From an uncultured Saccharospirillaceae bacterium (GTDB taxonomy: Bacteria > Bacteroidota > Bacteroidia > Flavobacteriales_D > CAJJDF01), in contig CATLPG010000005.1 in assembly GCA_950054195.1 (NCBI GenBank), positions 1 through 64,000 of the forward strand: a DNA stretch of 64,000 bases. Direction: 5' to 3'. A program made the translations under genes and the position numbers. Below the pieces are notes generated by a model that saw only the letters and a list, made by a program, of their open reading frames with translations, had not been told where the DNA came from and did not search any database. Below, piece after piece: positions 27,567 through 36,158 of this stretch (its first letter is position 1; each line of letters begins with the position of its first letter).

Positions 27567-28520
27567 GTGAGTAAAAGAGCAAAATACAAGTATAATCCTG
27601 AAACGTTACAGTACGAAAAGATTGAACTAAATTTAAACGGACTAATTTTTAGGGCGGTTAAGTATTTGGTTATTGGTTTAATCTTTGCAGGCTTTTTTAT
27701 GCTTTTACTTTACCCATTTGTTAAAGACTATGCTGTTCGTAAATCACAAAAAAAGATTTCGAGTTTAGAGTACAGCTTGGAAAAACTAAATGGTGAAATG
27801 GATACAGTTATAGCTGTACTGGATAACTTACAAGAAGTTGATAATGATTTATATCGTGTGATTTTTAGTGCTGAACCTACTGAGAAAACAAAAATAAATC
27901 GCTCCGTCATTGTCCCTAAAAAAGATCATATAGCTTATGTCTACGCACTTGAAGACAAGTTGAATGCATTAAGCTATCAATTAGTTAAGCAATCAAAATC
28001 TTTTGATGAGCTAATAACTTTAGCTAAGAATAAAGATAAAATGATAAAGTCCATTCCTTCAATTATACCTATAGCAGATAAACAATTAACACGGTTGTCA
28101 TCAGGTTTTGGAATTAGAATTGATCCTGTTTATGGGATACCAAAAATGCATGCTGGGTTGGATTTTACAGCTCCAACGGGTACTCCAATACATTGTGCTG
28201 GTGATGGAGTAGTAGAAAAAGTAGGGTATAATAAAGGTGGATATGGAAATGAAGTTATTGTAGATCATGGGTTTGGTTATAAGTCTCATTATGCTCACCT
28301 TAACTCTTTTAATACAAGTGTAGGAAAAAAGGTTAAACGAGGAGAAGTTATTGGTTTTGTAGGTAGTACAGGTAAATCTACGGCACCTCATTTACATTAT
28401 GAAATTATTAAGAGCGGAAACAAAATTGACCCCATTAACTTCTTTTTTAACGATATAACACCAGAGGAATACGAGCAAATGATCGAAAAATCGTTAAATT
28501 CAGGAGCTTCTTTAGATTAA
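27567..28520 (+). CDS. Membrane-anchored M23 (LytM) family metallopeptidase
   Basis: This is a cell-wall endopeptidase or an activator of one. GTG 27567 gives the family-typical beginning SKRAKYKYNPETLQYE; a TTG at 27549 would add six residues and is too close to the promoter. One membrane helix lies at about 28-50, then a coiled coil (about 65-95). The C-terminal M23 domain carries HAGLD (His195, Asp199) and HLHYE, with HYAHL between them, so all zinc and catalytic residues are present. The protein faces the periplasm. Confidence 0.9.
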   Translation: MSKRAKYKYNPETLQYEKIELNLNGLIFRAVKYLVIGLIFAGFFMLLLYPFVKDYAVRKSQKKISSLEYSLEKLNGEMDTVIAVLDNLQEVDNDLYRVIFSAEPTEKTKINRSVIVPKKDHIAYVYALEDKLNALSYQLVKQSKSFDELITLAKNKDKMIKSIPSIIPIADKQLTRLSSGFGIRIDPVYGIPKMHAGLDFTAPTGTPIHCAGDGVVEKVGYNKGGYGNEVIVDHGFGYKSHYAHLNSFNTSVGKKVKRGEVIGFVGSTGKSTAPHLHYEIIKSGNKIDPINFFFNDITPEEYEQMIEKSLNSGASLD

Positions 28521-28531
28521 AATTTGTTATT

Positions 28532-28858
28532 GTGGTAGAAATCGATGACCAAAAAATGTTTTACACCATTGGTGAAATAGCCAAAATGTTTAATGTAAAT
28601 ACCTCTCTTATCCGTTTTTGGGAGAAAGAATTTGAAATAATTTCCCCAAAAAAAAATCCAAATGGAAATAGAAAGTTTACCAAAAAGGACATTTATAACT
28701 TTAAAATAATTTACCACTTAGTTAAAGAGAAAAAATTTACGCTTGAAGGGGCAAAAGAAAAACTCAAAAGTGATAAAAAGGAGTTTGTAAAAAAAATTGA
28801 ACTCAGGAACAAACTTTTAAAGGTAAAAGGTAGAATTGAAGCTTTGATTGAAAATTAA
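28532..28858 (+). CDS. MerR-family transcriptional regulator
   Basis: This 108-residue protein has the MerR winged helix at residues 10-78: YTIGEIAKMFNVNTSLIRFWEKEF and NRKFTKKDIYNFKIIYHLV. A helical tail ends the chain. No metal- or drug-binding C-terminal domain is present. The start used is GTG 28532; ATG 28556 (residue 9) would also keep the domain. It begins 11 bases after the peptidase stop. I know such short MerR genes next to M23 peptidase genes in other Bacteroidota, and the target is unknown. Confidence 0.88.
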   Translation: MVEIDDQKMFYTIGEIAKMFNVNTSLIRFWEKEFEIISPKKNPNGNRKFTKKDIYNFKIIYHLVKEKKFTLEGAKEKLKSDKKEFVKKIELRNKLLKVKGRIEALIEN

Positions 28859-28863
28859 TTTTG
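28836..28863 (+). promoter_or_regulatory. Candidate promoter of the PTPS-folE pair
   Basis: TTG at 28836-28838 and TAATTTTG at 28856-28863 are separated by 17 bases, a good Bacteroidota -33/-7 pair. It overlaps the stop of the MerR gene and leaves a leader of about 26 bases. Confidence 0.5.
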
Positions 28864-28895
28864 TTTAAATTTAATCAACTAACAATTAAACAAAA

Positions 28896-29315
28896 ATGCC
28901 TAAAGTATCCATTACGCGTAGAGAACGTTTTAGTGCCGCTCATAAGTTGTGGGTAAATGACTGGACCGAAGAAAAAAATCTGTCCACTTTTGGAGGCTGT
29001 GCAAACCCTAATTGGCACGGACATAATTATGAATTATTTGTTACTGTTGAAGGAGAGGTTAATCCAGTAACAGGTTTTGTTGTTAATCTTAAAGATGTAA
29101 GCAAAATTTTAAAAACCAAAGTAGTCAATAAGCTAGATCATAAAAACTTAAACCTAGATGTAGATTTTCTACAGAATAAAATGACTACCACAGAGGTTTT
29201 AGCAGTTGCTATTTGGGAAGAAATAGTTAGTGATATAAATAAACTTGATTGTAAATTAACTTCGGTTAAAATTAAAGAAACAGAAAACAATTTTGTTGAA
29301 TACAAAGGAGCGTAA
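28896..29315 (+). CDS. 6-pyruvoyl-tetrahydropterin synthase, metazoan-like (PTPS)
   Basis: This 139-residue enzyme resembles the animal PTPS of tetrahydrobiopterin synthesis more than bacterial QueD. It has [29 protein letters not shown] with the catalytic Cys five residues before [23 protein letters not shown], and [14 protein letters not shown] at the end. Family members of this form convert dihydroneopterin triphosphate to 6-pyruvoyl-tetrahydropterin. folE, which makes the substrate, begins in its stop codon (TAATG). This supports a dedicated tetrahydrobiopterin-like route. QueD side activity cannot be excluded. Confidence 0.88.
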   Translation: MPKVSITRRERFSAAHKLWVNDWTEEKNLSTFGGCANPNWHGHNYELFVTVEGEVNPVTGFVVNLKDVSKILKTKVVNKLDHKNLNLDVDFLQNKMTTTEVLAVAIWEEIVSDINKLDCKLTSVKIKETENNFVEYKGA

Positions 29316-29911
29316 TGACGTATAAAAGAGAAGAACATTATAACGAAGACCTAACGAATAAAATGTCGGGTTTTTATAAAGAAATAATAACCGATTTAGG
29401 AGAAGATGTTGAAAGAGATGGGTTAATTAAAACCCCCGAAAGAGTAGCAAAAGCCATGCAGTTTTTAACTCATGGGTATAAAATTGATCCTTCAGAAATC
29501 TTAAAATCGGCCATGTTTGCCGAAGATTATAGCCAAATGGTTATTGTTAAAGATATTGAAGTGTACTCTATGTGCGAACACCACATGCTACCCTTCTTTG
29601 GAAAAGCACACGTAGCCTATATTCCTAATGGCAAAATTGTAGGATTAAGCAAAATCCCAAGAATTGTAGATGCATTTGCTAGAAGATTACAAGTACAAGA
29701 AAGACTTACAAACGAAATTAGAGATTGTATACAAGAAACACTACAGCCTTTAGGAGTAGCAGTTGTTATGGAAGCAAAACACATGTGTATGCAAATGCGT
29801 GGAGTAGAAAAACAAAACTCTGTTACCACAACCTCAGGTTTCACAGGAGAGTTTCTTAAAAAGGCGACAAGAGATGAGTTTATAGACCTCATTTCCTCTA
29901 AGTTGCATTAA
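29315..29911 (+). CDS. folE: GTP cyclohydrolase I
   Basis: FolE converts GTP to 7,8-dihydroneopterin triphosphate, the entry to folate and biopterin. The 198-residue chain has the zinc site [10 protein letters not shown] and [12 protein letters not shown] with Cys, the substrate-binding [14 protein letters not shown], and the N-terminal helix [15 protein letters not shown]. The length is normal. It overlaps the PTPS gene by one base, so substrate supply and use are coupled. Confidence 0.97.
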   Translation: MTYKREEHYNEDLTNKMSGFYKEIITDLGEDVERDGLIKTPERVAKAMQFLTHGYKIDPSEILKSAMFAEDYSQMVIVKDIEVYSMCEHHMLPFFGKAHVAYIPNGKIVGLSKIPRIVDAFARRLQVQERLTNEIRDCIQETLQPLGVAVVMEAKHMCMQMRGVEKQNSVTTTSGFTGEFLKKATRDEFIDLISSKLH

Positions 29912-29987
29912 ATTTTGTTAAAAAGGAGTAATTTATGAAGTACTCCAGCGTCTAATTGATTATATTCAATATACAATTTAATGCACA

Positions 29988-30722
29988 ATGAAAGAAATAG
30001 AATATTTTACAGAAGATAATAGAAACAGCTATGTAAGCCACCAAACAGGAACTATGGCAAAAACATTTATGTCAAGTGTTTTTAGCTATATGTTTTTAGG
30101 GGTGCTTTTAACAGGTTTTACAGCTTGGTATTTAGCATACTCAGGTCTTTTGGAGCGGTACTTAATTACTGAACAAGGTGTATCTCCACTTTTGTATGTG
30201 GCTATGTTTGCACCGCTTGGTTTAGTTTTTTGGATGTCCTTAGGATTTAACAGAATGCGTGCCTCAACCATGCTCATTCTCTTTATTGTTTATGCCTTTT
30301 TAAATGGTGTTGCTTTTAGTAGTATATTTCTAACGTATAACCTTGGAGCCATATACAAAGCCTTTGGTTCTGCAGGTGTTTTATTTGGGTTAATGGCAGT
30401 TGTAGGATACACTACTAAAACTGATTTAACTAAACTAGGTAATATATTATACATTGCTTTAATAGCTTTGATAGTGACAATGCTAATAAATTTCTTTGTA
30501 GGAAGTAGCGGATTAGACTACTTAATAAGTATCATCGGTGTGGTAATTTTCACAGGTTTAACAGCGTATGATGTTCAAAAATTAAAGGAAATAGGAGAGG
30601 GTTCAGTTGATATTAATAATCCTAGCACAAGGAAGTTTGCCCTATATGGAGCGTTAAGCTTGTATTTAGACTTTATTAACCTGTTTTTATTTTTACTTCG
30701 TTTGTTTGGAGGTAGAGATTAA
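29988..30722 (+). CDS. Bax inhibitor-1/YccA family membrane protein
   Basis: This 244-residue protein has seven predicted membrane helices after a 20-residue N-terminal cytoplasmic part. Typical BI-1 features are the alternating Gly-rich helices (FGLMAVVGYTTKTDLTKLGN), GVVIFTGLTAYDVQKLKEI and the ending ALSLYLDFINLFLFLLRLFGGRD. Members act as pH-sensitive calcium leak channels or as quality-control factors linked to FtsH in E. coli. The function here is not proved. Confidence 0.93.
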   Translation: MKEIEYFTEDNRNSYVSHQTGTMAKTFMSSVFSYMFLGVLLTGFTAWYLAYSGLLERYLITEQGVSPLLYVAMFAPLGLVFWMSLGFNRMRASTMLILFIVYAFLNGVAFSSIFLTYNLGAIYKAFGSAGVLFGLMAVVGYTTKTDLTKLGNILYIALIALIVTMLINFFVGSSGLDYLISIIGVVIFTGLTAYDVQKLKEIGEGSVDINNPSTRKFALYGALSLYLDFINLFLFLLRLFGGRD

Positions 30723-30779
30723 AAAAGAACATTTGGTATTCGCTTGATTAATGATTAATTTTGAACAATAAATTAGTAT

Positions 30780-30875
30780 ATGGGAGATAATTACTTTCAC
30801 GAAAATTCAGGTACAATAGGATATATCTACACAGTTATTGCAGTAGGTATTCTTACTTACTTGATTTTCTTTTAG
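30780..30875 (+). CDS. 31-residue single-helix membrane microprotein
   Basis: ATG 30780 opens 31 codons ending in TAG at 30873-30875. The short N-terminus (MGDNYFHENSGTIGY) is followed by one helix (IYTVIAVGILTYLIFF) that reaches the C-terminus. It lies on the coding strand between two same-strand genes and starts 57 bases after the BI-1 stop. No named family is recognised. The clear polar-then-hydrophobic design favours a real gene. Confidence 0.45.
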   Translation: MGDNYFHENSGTIGYIYTVIAVGILTYLIFF

Positions 30876-30903
30876 CACATAGTAAACATAAAATAGTAGA
30901 GTT

Positions 30904-32409
30904 ATGCCTTTTAATGCCGCCTTTTCTTGGTGGATAAAAAAACGCATGAAGAATATTTCTCATGCCGTAGAATCACCTCTACTCACTCAAAAAAATATTT
31001 TTGATACCTTAATAGGTAAAGCAAAAAACACGGTGTTTGGTAAAAAGTATGCTTTTTACCAGATTACTAATTTTGATGATTTTAAATCAAAAGTTCCACT
31101 ACATACATACGAGGATTTATATCCTTATATCGAAAAAATAATTGAAGGAAAAAGTGACATACTGTGGCCTGGAAAAATCAAGTGGTTTTCTAAATCATCA
31201 GGAACTACAAATGCTAAGAGCAAAATAATTCCCGTTTCTAAGGATGCTATTTTCGATTGTCACTACAAAGGAGGTAAAGATTTACTAAGCGTCTACCATC
31301 ATCGAAATGAAAAAGCAAAATTATTTGGAGGTAAACACCTAATTCTAGGAGGAAGCTCAGAGTTAAATAAACTAGGGAAAGATAGCTACATAGGAGATTT
31401 ATCAGCAATAATCATTAGAAATTTACCTTTTTGGACAGAAATAAGAAGAACTCCAAAACGTAAAATTGCATTAATGTCTAACTGGGATAAGAAGATTGAT
31501 TTAATGTCTAACTCTGTCCTTAAAGAAGACGTTAGAATTGTTGCAGGTGTTCCTTCTTGGATGTTGGTTTTACTTCAAGAAGTATTAGAAAAAAGTGATG
31601 GTAAAACCATAAAAGACATTTGGCCTAAGCTTCAAATGTACATGCATGGAGGAGTTAATTTTGAACCTTACCAAAATCAATTTAAAGAATTATTTAAAGG
31701 GTTAGATATTAACTATTACCAAACCTATAACGCTTCAGAAGGTTTTTTCGGTTTGCAATACAACAATGAAGATGATGATATGATTCTTCTGTTGGATCAT
31801 GGTATCTATTATGAATTTATCCCTATGGATCAATTTGATGGTGTAAATAGTAAAACGATCAACCTTAATGAGGTTGAGGTTGATAAAAATTATGGACTAG
31901 TTATATCAACAAATGCAGGACTTTGGAGATATATCATAGGGGACACTATAAAATTCACTTCAACCAAGCCATATAAAATTAAGGTTACAGGAAGAACAAA
32001 ACACTTTATCAATGCTTTTGGTGAGGAGCTAATTATTGAAAATACCGATCAAGCAATAACAAAAGCAAGTAGTGAAATGGGTGCAAAAATAGTAGATTAT
32101 ACGGTTGCACCTATCTATATAGATGGCTCAAATAGAGGAGGCCATGAATGGCTCATTGAGTTCGAAAAAGAACCAACAAACTTAAATGAGTTTACAAAAT
32201 CACTAGATGATGCTTTAAAAAAGCTTAATTCAGATTATGAAGCTAAACGCTTTAACAATATGATTCTTCAACCTCCCACTATTCAAAAACTCTCAAAAGG
32301 TACCTTTCATAATTGGTTGTCATCAAAGGATAAAATGGGCGGACAAAATAAAATACCTCGCTTATCAAATAATCGTACTTTTGTAGAAGAGCTTTTAAAG
32401 CTTAATTAA
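30904..32409 (+). CDS. GH3-family acyl-acid amido synthetase-like protein
   Basis: This 501-residue adenylate-forming protein is of the GH3 family, named for plant auxin-amido synthetases. The ATP-binding signature appears as WFSKSSGTTNAKSKIIPVS at about residue 100. TYNASEGFFG gives the second motif, and LWRYIIGDTIKFTS with KVTGRTKHFINAFGEE gives the third. Bacterial members are common in Bacteroidota, but the substrate is unknown. It is followed after 3 bases by dnaG, probably in one transcript. Confidence 0.88.
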   Translation: MPFNAAFSWWIKKRMKNISHAVESPLLTQKNIFDTLIGKAKNTVFGKKYAFYQITNFDDFKSKVPLHTYEDLYPYIEKIIEGKSDILWPGKIKWFSKSSGTTNAKSKIIPVSKDAIFDCHYKGGKDLLSVYHHRNEKAKLFGGKHLILGGSSELNKLGKDSYIGDLSAIIIRNLPFWTEIRRTPKRKIALMSNWDKKIDLMSNSVLKEDVRIVAGVPSWMLVLLQEVLEKSDGKTIKDIWPKLQMYMHGGVNFEPYQNQFKELFKGLDINYYQTYNASEGFFGLQYNNEDDDMILLLDHGIYYEFIPMDQFDGVNSKTINLNEVEVDKNYGLVISTNAGLWRYIIGDTIKFTSTKPYKIKVTGRTKHFINAFGEELIIENTDQAITKASSEMGAKIVDYTVAPIYIDGSNRGGHEWLIEFEKEPTNLNEFTKSLDDALKKLNSDYEAKRFNNMILQPPTIQKLSKGTFHNWLSSKDKMGGQNKIPRLSNNRTFVEELLKLN

Positions 32410-32412
32410 TAA

Positions 32413-34365
32413 ATGATTCCTCAAGAAACCATACAGCAAATCTTTGAGACAGCCATTATTGAAGAGGTTGTTGGAGATTTTGTATCCTTAAAAAAACGAG
32501 GGGTTAACTACTTGGGGAATTGTCCGTTTCATAACGAAAAAACACCATCATTTACTGTTTCTCCTGCTAAAGGGATATACAAATGCTTTGGATGTGGTAA
32601 AGGAGGAAACTCGGTAAACTTTATCATGGATCATGAGCAGTTAACCTATCCTGAGGCTTTAAAATACTTAGCAGATAAGTATAACATTGAAGTAGAAGAG
32701 GAGGAACTTTCTCCTGAGCAAATCCAAAAACAATCGAGCAGAGAAAGCTTATACATAGTACATAATTTTGCTAAAGAGTATTTCGTAGAGCAGTTATTAC
32801 ATACCGATGAAGGAAAATCTGTAGGACTATCTTACTTTAAAAAGAGAGGATTTACGCAAGAAACCATTGAAAAATTTCAGTTAGGGTACAACCCCGAAAA
32901 ATGGGACTTGTTTACACAAGAAGCATTAAAACAAGGTTACCAATTAGATTACCTAGAAAAAGCAGGACTAACAAAAACAAAAGGAGATAAACACTTCGAT
33001 TTCTTTAGAGGAAGAGTAATGTTCCCTATTCATAACCTAACAGGTAAAGTTATTGGTTTTGGAGGGAGAACGCTGGTAACGGACAAAAAAGTTGCTAAAT
33101 ACTTTAACTCGCCAGAAAACGAAATTTACAACAAAAGTAAAGTCCTTTATGGTCTGTATTATGCCAAAAAAAGTATAGTACAAGAGGATGTTTGTTTTTT
33201 GGTAGAAGGTTATACCGATGTAATATCATTAGCACAAACAGGAATAGAAAATGTAGTTGCTTCTTCGGGAACCTCATTAACAACCGATCAAATACGTTTA
33301 ATAAAACGGTATACGCCTAACATTACCATTCTTTACGATGGAGACTTTGCGGGAATAAAAGCTTCTTTTCGAGGAATAGATATGATTCTCAAAGAAGAGA
33401 TGAATGTGCGTGTTGTTCTATTCCCCGAAGGAGAAGATCCCGATAGCTATGCAAAAAAACTCAACAAAGAAGAACTTGATGCTTTTATTGCAGAAAACAC
33501 AAAAGATTTCATCAAGTTTAAGGCAGATTTGTTATTAGCAGATGCTCAAAACGATCCAATAAAAAAAGCTGATATTGTAAATGATATTATTACAACAATA
33601 TCTCTTATAAATAATGAAGTTAAACGCTCACTATATATAGCAGAGTGTGCTCAAATTTTCGAAATATCAGAAAAGGCTCTTTATAATGAGTTGAATAAAA
33701 TTCTTCGTAAAAATTTCCAAAAGGAAAACAAATCAACTTCCGAGGATTTTCAAGGTGCTCCACCATCTCAATATGAAATAGAGCAGGAAAAACCAAAGGA
33801 AGATAAAACATGTGAGCACCAAGAAAAGGATATTATCCGCTTACTTTTAAATTATGGTAGCGAACCAATAGAACTTACAATTATTAATGATGATGGAAAA
33901 GAAGAAGTAGTATCAGTTACGGCAGCAGAATATATTATTCATGAGTTAAGTGCGGATGATATTAGCTTCGAAAACGAAACATTCCAGTATATATACAGTG
34001 AGTACCTAAGTGCTTTTGAAAAAGAAGAAATGCTAAGCTCAAAAGTGTTTTTTCAAAGTGATAACCAAAAAATACTAGACCTTTGTATCTCGCTTACAGA
34101 GTCTCCCTACATGTTAAGTGAAAATTGGAGAGAGTATCATCAAATTTACGTTACAACCGAAGATAAAAGATTAAAATTTGCCATAGAGCATGCCGTTTTA
34201 GCATTAAAAGCAAAAAAAGTAGATTTATACATTATGGAGCTTCAAGAAAAACTGAAAGAAGCAATAGATGAAGATGAGTTAAACGATGTTTTGGCAGAGC
34301 AAATTCAATATATTACTATAAAAAAAACAATCGCAGATAAACTAAATCGTGTAGTTTTAAAATAG
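32413..34365 (+). CDS. dnaG: DNA primase
   Basis: DnaG makes RNA primers at the replication fork. The 650-residue protein has the CHC2 zinc finger (Cys37, His40, Cys58, Cys61), the RNA-polymerase core with VIGFGGRTL, and the TOPRIM domain with Glu265 in EGYTDV plus YDGDFAGIKA. A helical C-terminal DnaB-interacting region follows. Length is typical for the phylum. No sigma factor or rpsU gene lies nearby, unlike the E. coli arrangement. Confidence 0.96.
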   Translation: MIPQETIQQIFETAIIEEVVGDFVSLKKRGVNYLGNCPFHNEKTPSFTVSPAKGIYKCFGCGKGGNSVNFIMDHEQLTYPEALKYLADKYNIEVEEEELSPEQIQKQSSRESLYIVHNFAKEYFVEQLLHTDEGKSVGLSYFKKRGFTQETIEKFQLGYNPEKWDLFTQEALKQGYQLDYLEKAGLTKTKGDKHFDFFRGRVMFPIHNLTGKVIGFGGRTLVTDKKVAKYFNSPENEIYNKSKVLYGLYYAKKSIVQEDVCFLVEGYTDVISLAQTGIENVVASSGTSLTTDQIRLIKRYTPNITILYDGDFAGIKASFRGIDMILKEEMNVRVVLFPEGEDPDSYAKKLNKEELDAFIAENTKDFIKFKADLLLADAQNDPIKKADIVNDIITTISLINNEVKRSLYIAECAQIFEISEKALYNELNKILRKNFQKENKSTSEDFQGAPPSQYEIEQEKPKEDKTCEHQEKDIIRLLLNYGSEPIELTIINDDGKEEVVSVTAAEYIIHELSADDISFENETFQYIYSEYLSAFEKEEMLSSKVFFQSDNQKILDLCISLTESPYMLSENWREYHQIYVTTEDKRLKFAIEHAVLALKAKKVDLYIMELQEKLKEAIDEDELNDVLAEQIQYITIKKTIADKLNRVVLK

Positions 34366-34383
34366 ATTATTCAACTTACTTTT

Positions 34384-36021
34384 TTGAAAATATTAATACA
34401 AATATTGTTAATACTTGGTGTTTTACTTGTTAATACTTACTACTGTCAAGGTGTTGAGGAACAAAAAGATAGTGAGCTTTACAATGTAGATAATTGTTAT
34501 GATGAAGCTTCATCTATTGATACATCAGAGGTTTTAGACTGTATAATAAGCGTAATCGATAGGTGCTTAGAGAACTACCAACATGATGCTTTTTTACAAG
34601 CAACAAAAAATGGAATAGCATTAGCAAGTCAAGAAAAATATTTAAAGAAAAGACTCACTATTTATTTTCAACAAGGCATGTATTATGAAAGAGTGGGGCT
34701 TTATAATAAGTCGCTAGAAAATTTTCAAAAAGTGCTAACTCATAAAGATGTTATACCTATCAAGTCGAAATATCATCTTTACAATAGTTTGGGAGGAGTT
34801 TATGGTGCCACTAGAGATGTTAGTGAAGCCAATTCTTTTCATAGAAAAGCACTAAATATTGCACGTCAACTCAACGACTCAAGTTTGATAGGAACGAGTT
34901 ATGGAAACTTGGGAGTAGTGTATATGAACTATGAAAATTTTGATTCAGCAAAATATTACATAAAAAAATCAATTAGTTTCGAAAAGCTAAACCAAGGAAA
35001 ACTATCAATTTTTTATTATAACCTTAGCACTATTTATTTTAGAGTTGATTCTGCTAAACAAGCAATAACAACAATAAATAAAGCAATTTCCTTTTATGCT
35101 AACGACTCAATAAATATTAATCAAGGCTACAATTTTTGGCAAAAAGGGTGTGTGTTAGAATATCAATATAATGATTTAAAACAAGCAGAAAAGTATTATT
35201 TAAGTGCTTATAAAATAGCAGAATCCTTAATGGATTTACAACTCATGAGAAAAGCAAGTGCACACCTAGCTTACTTGTATGAAAAACAATTAAAGTTTAA
35301 AAAAGCTTATAATCAGATTAAAAGAACGAAAGTTCTTGCTGATTCTGTTGGAGTAGTAATAATGAATGATAAGGTTCAACAGTTAAAAATTAAGTATGAT
35401 GCTGAGCTAAAAGAAAAAGAAAATATTCAAATTAAACAGCAAATTGAATTAAAGGAACAGGAAATAAAATCCAAAAATCGTTGGTTGTTTTATATCACCT
35501 CAGTAGGTTGTCTATTATTACTATTATTAATTACAGTAGTGTATAGTTTAAGACAGAAAAATAAAGCAAAAAAAATAAAGCTCCTTTTGTCTAACGAAAA
35601 AGAAAAGACATTCAAAAAAAGCGAAGAGCTAGCTTTAAGTAAAATAGATGATTTAAAAGAAATCATTATTGTTAAAAATAAATTAATAAAAGAACTTCAA
35701 AATAATCAAGGAGAGAACGATTTAAAAAAGCAAAAAGGATTAGTTCGAGCATTATCAAATGAAAAAAACTGGTCTAAGTTTATGGTTGAGTTTAGTGCAA
35801 TTAATCAAAACTTTTTTGATAAGCTAAAAGGAATTAATGCAAAACTTACTAATAAGGATTTACGATTGGCAGCACTTATTAAACTCCATTTATTGGATAA
35901 AGAATTGGCAGATTTACTAAGTATAGAACCCCAAAGCGTGAGAGTATCAAAAAACAGGCTTAAAGAAAAACTATATCTTGACCCTGAAGTAAGTTTGGTT
36001 AACTTTTTGTCTTGTTTATAG
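34384..36021 (+). CDS. TPR sensor with transmembrane helix and C-terminal helix-turn-helix
   Basis: This 545-residue protein starts at TTG 34384, directly before a signal peptide (1-23); no ATG is available. Residues 50-330 are TPR repeats (SYGNLGVVYMNYENFDSAKYY, KKAYNQIKRTK), which would face the periplasm. A transmembrane helix lies at about 368-388, then a cytoplasmic coiled coil. The end (NKDLRLAALIKLHLLDKELADLL, then SVRVSKNRLKEKL) is a LuxR/GerE-like HTH. This one-piece membrane regulator design is frequent in Bacteroidota. It stands 137 bases before the repeat surface protein, a candidate target. Confidence 0.72.
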   Translation: MKILIQILLILGVLLVNTYYCQGVEEQKDSELYNVDNCYDEASSIDTSEVLDCIISVIDRCLENYQHDAFLQATKNGIALASQEKYLKKRLTIYFQQGMYYERVGLYNKSLENFQKVLTHKDVIPIKSKYHLYNSLGGVYGATRDVSEANSFHRKALNIARQLNDSSLIGTSYGNLGVVYMNYENFDSAKYYIKKSISFEKLNQGKLSIFYYNLSTIYFRVDSAKQAITTINKAISFYANDSININQGYNFWQKGCVLEYQYNDLKQAEKYYLSAYKIAESLMDLQLMRKASAHLAYLYEKQLKFKKAYNQIKRTKVLADSVGVVIMNDKVQQLKIKYDAELKEKENIQIKQQIELKEQEIKSKNRWLFYITSVGCLLLLLLITVVYSLRQKNKAKKIKLLLSNEKEKTFKKSEELALSKIDDLKEIIIVKNKLIKELQNNQGENDLKKQKGLVRALSNEKNWSKFMVEFSAINQNFFDKLKGINAKLTNKDLRLAALIKLHLLDKELADLLSIEPQSVRVSKNRLKEKLYLDPEVSLVNFLSCL

Positions 36022-36158
36022 ATTTGTTTTACAGTATTTTAGTTCTTTTGTTGTTAACCTTTATTATCGTTTTTGTAAACATTTGATCTCTGTTTAAATC
36101 GTAGGTTAAGTAAGTTTATAATTATACTTGTAAGCTATTAGAATTAGTTTTACAAACT

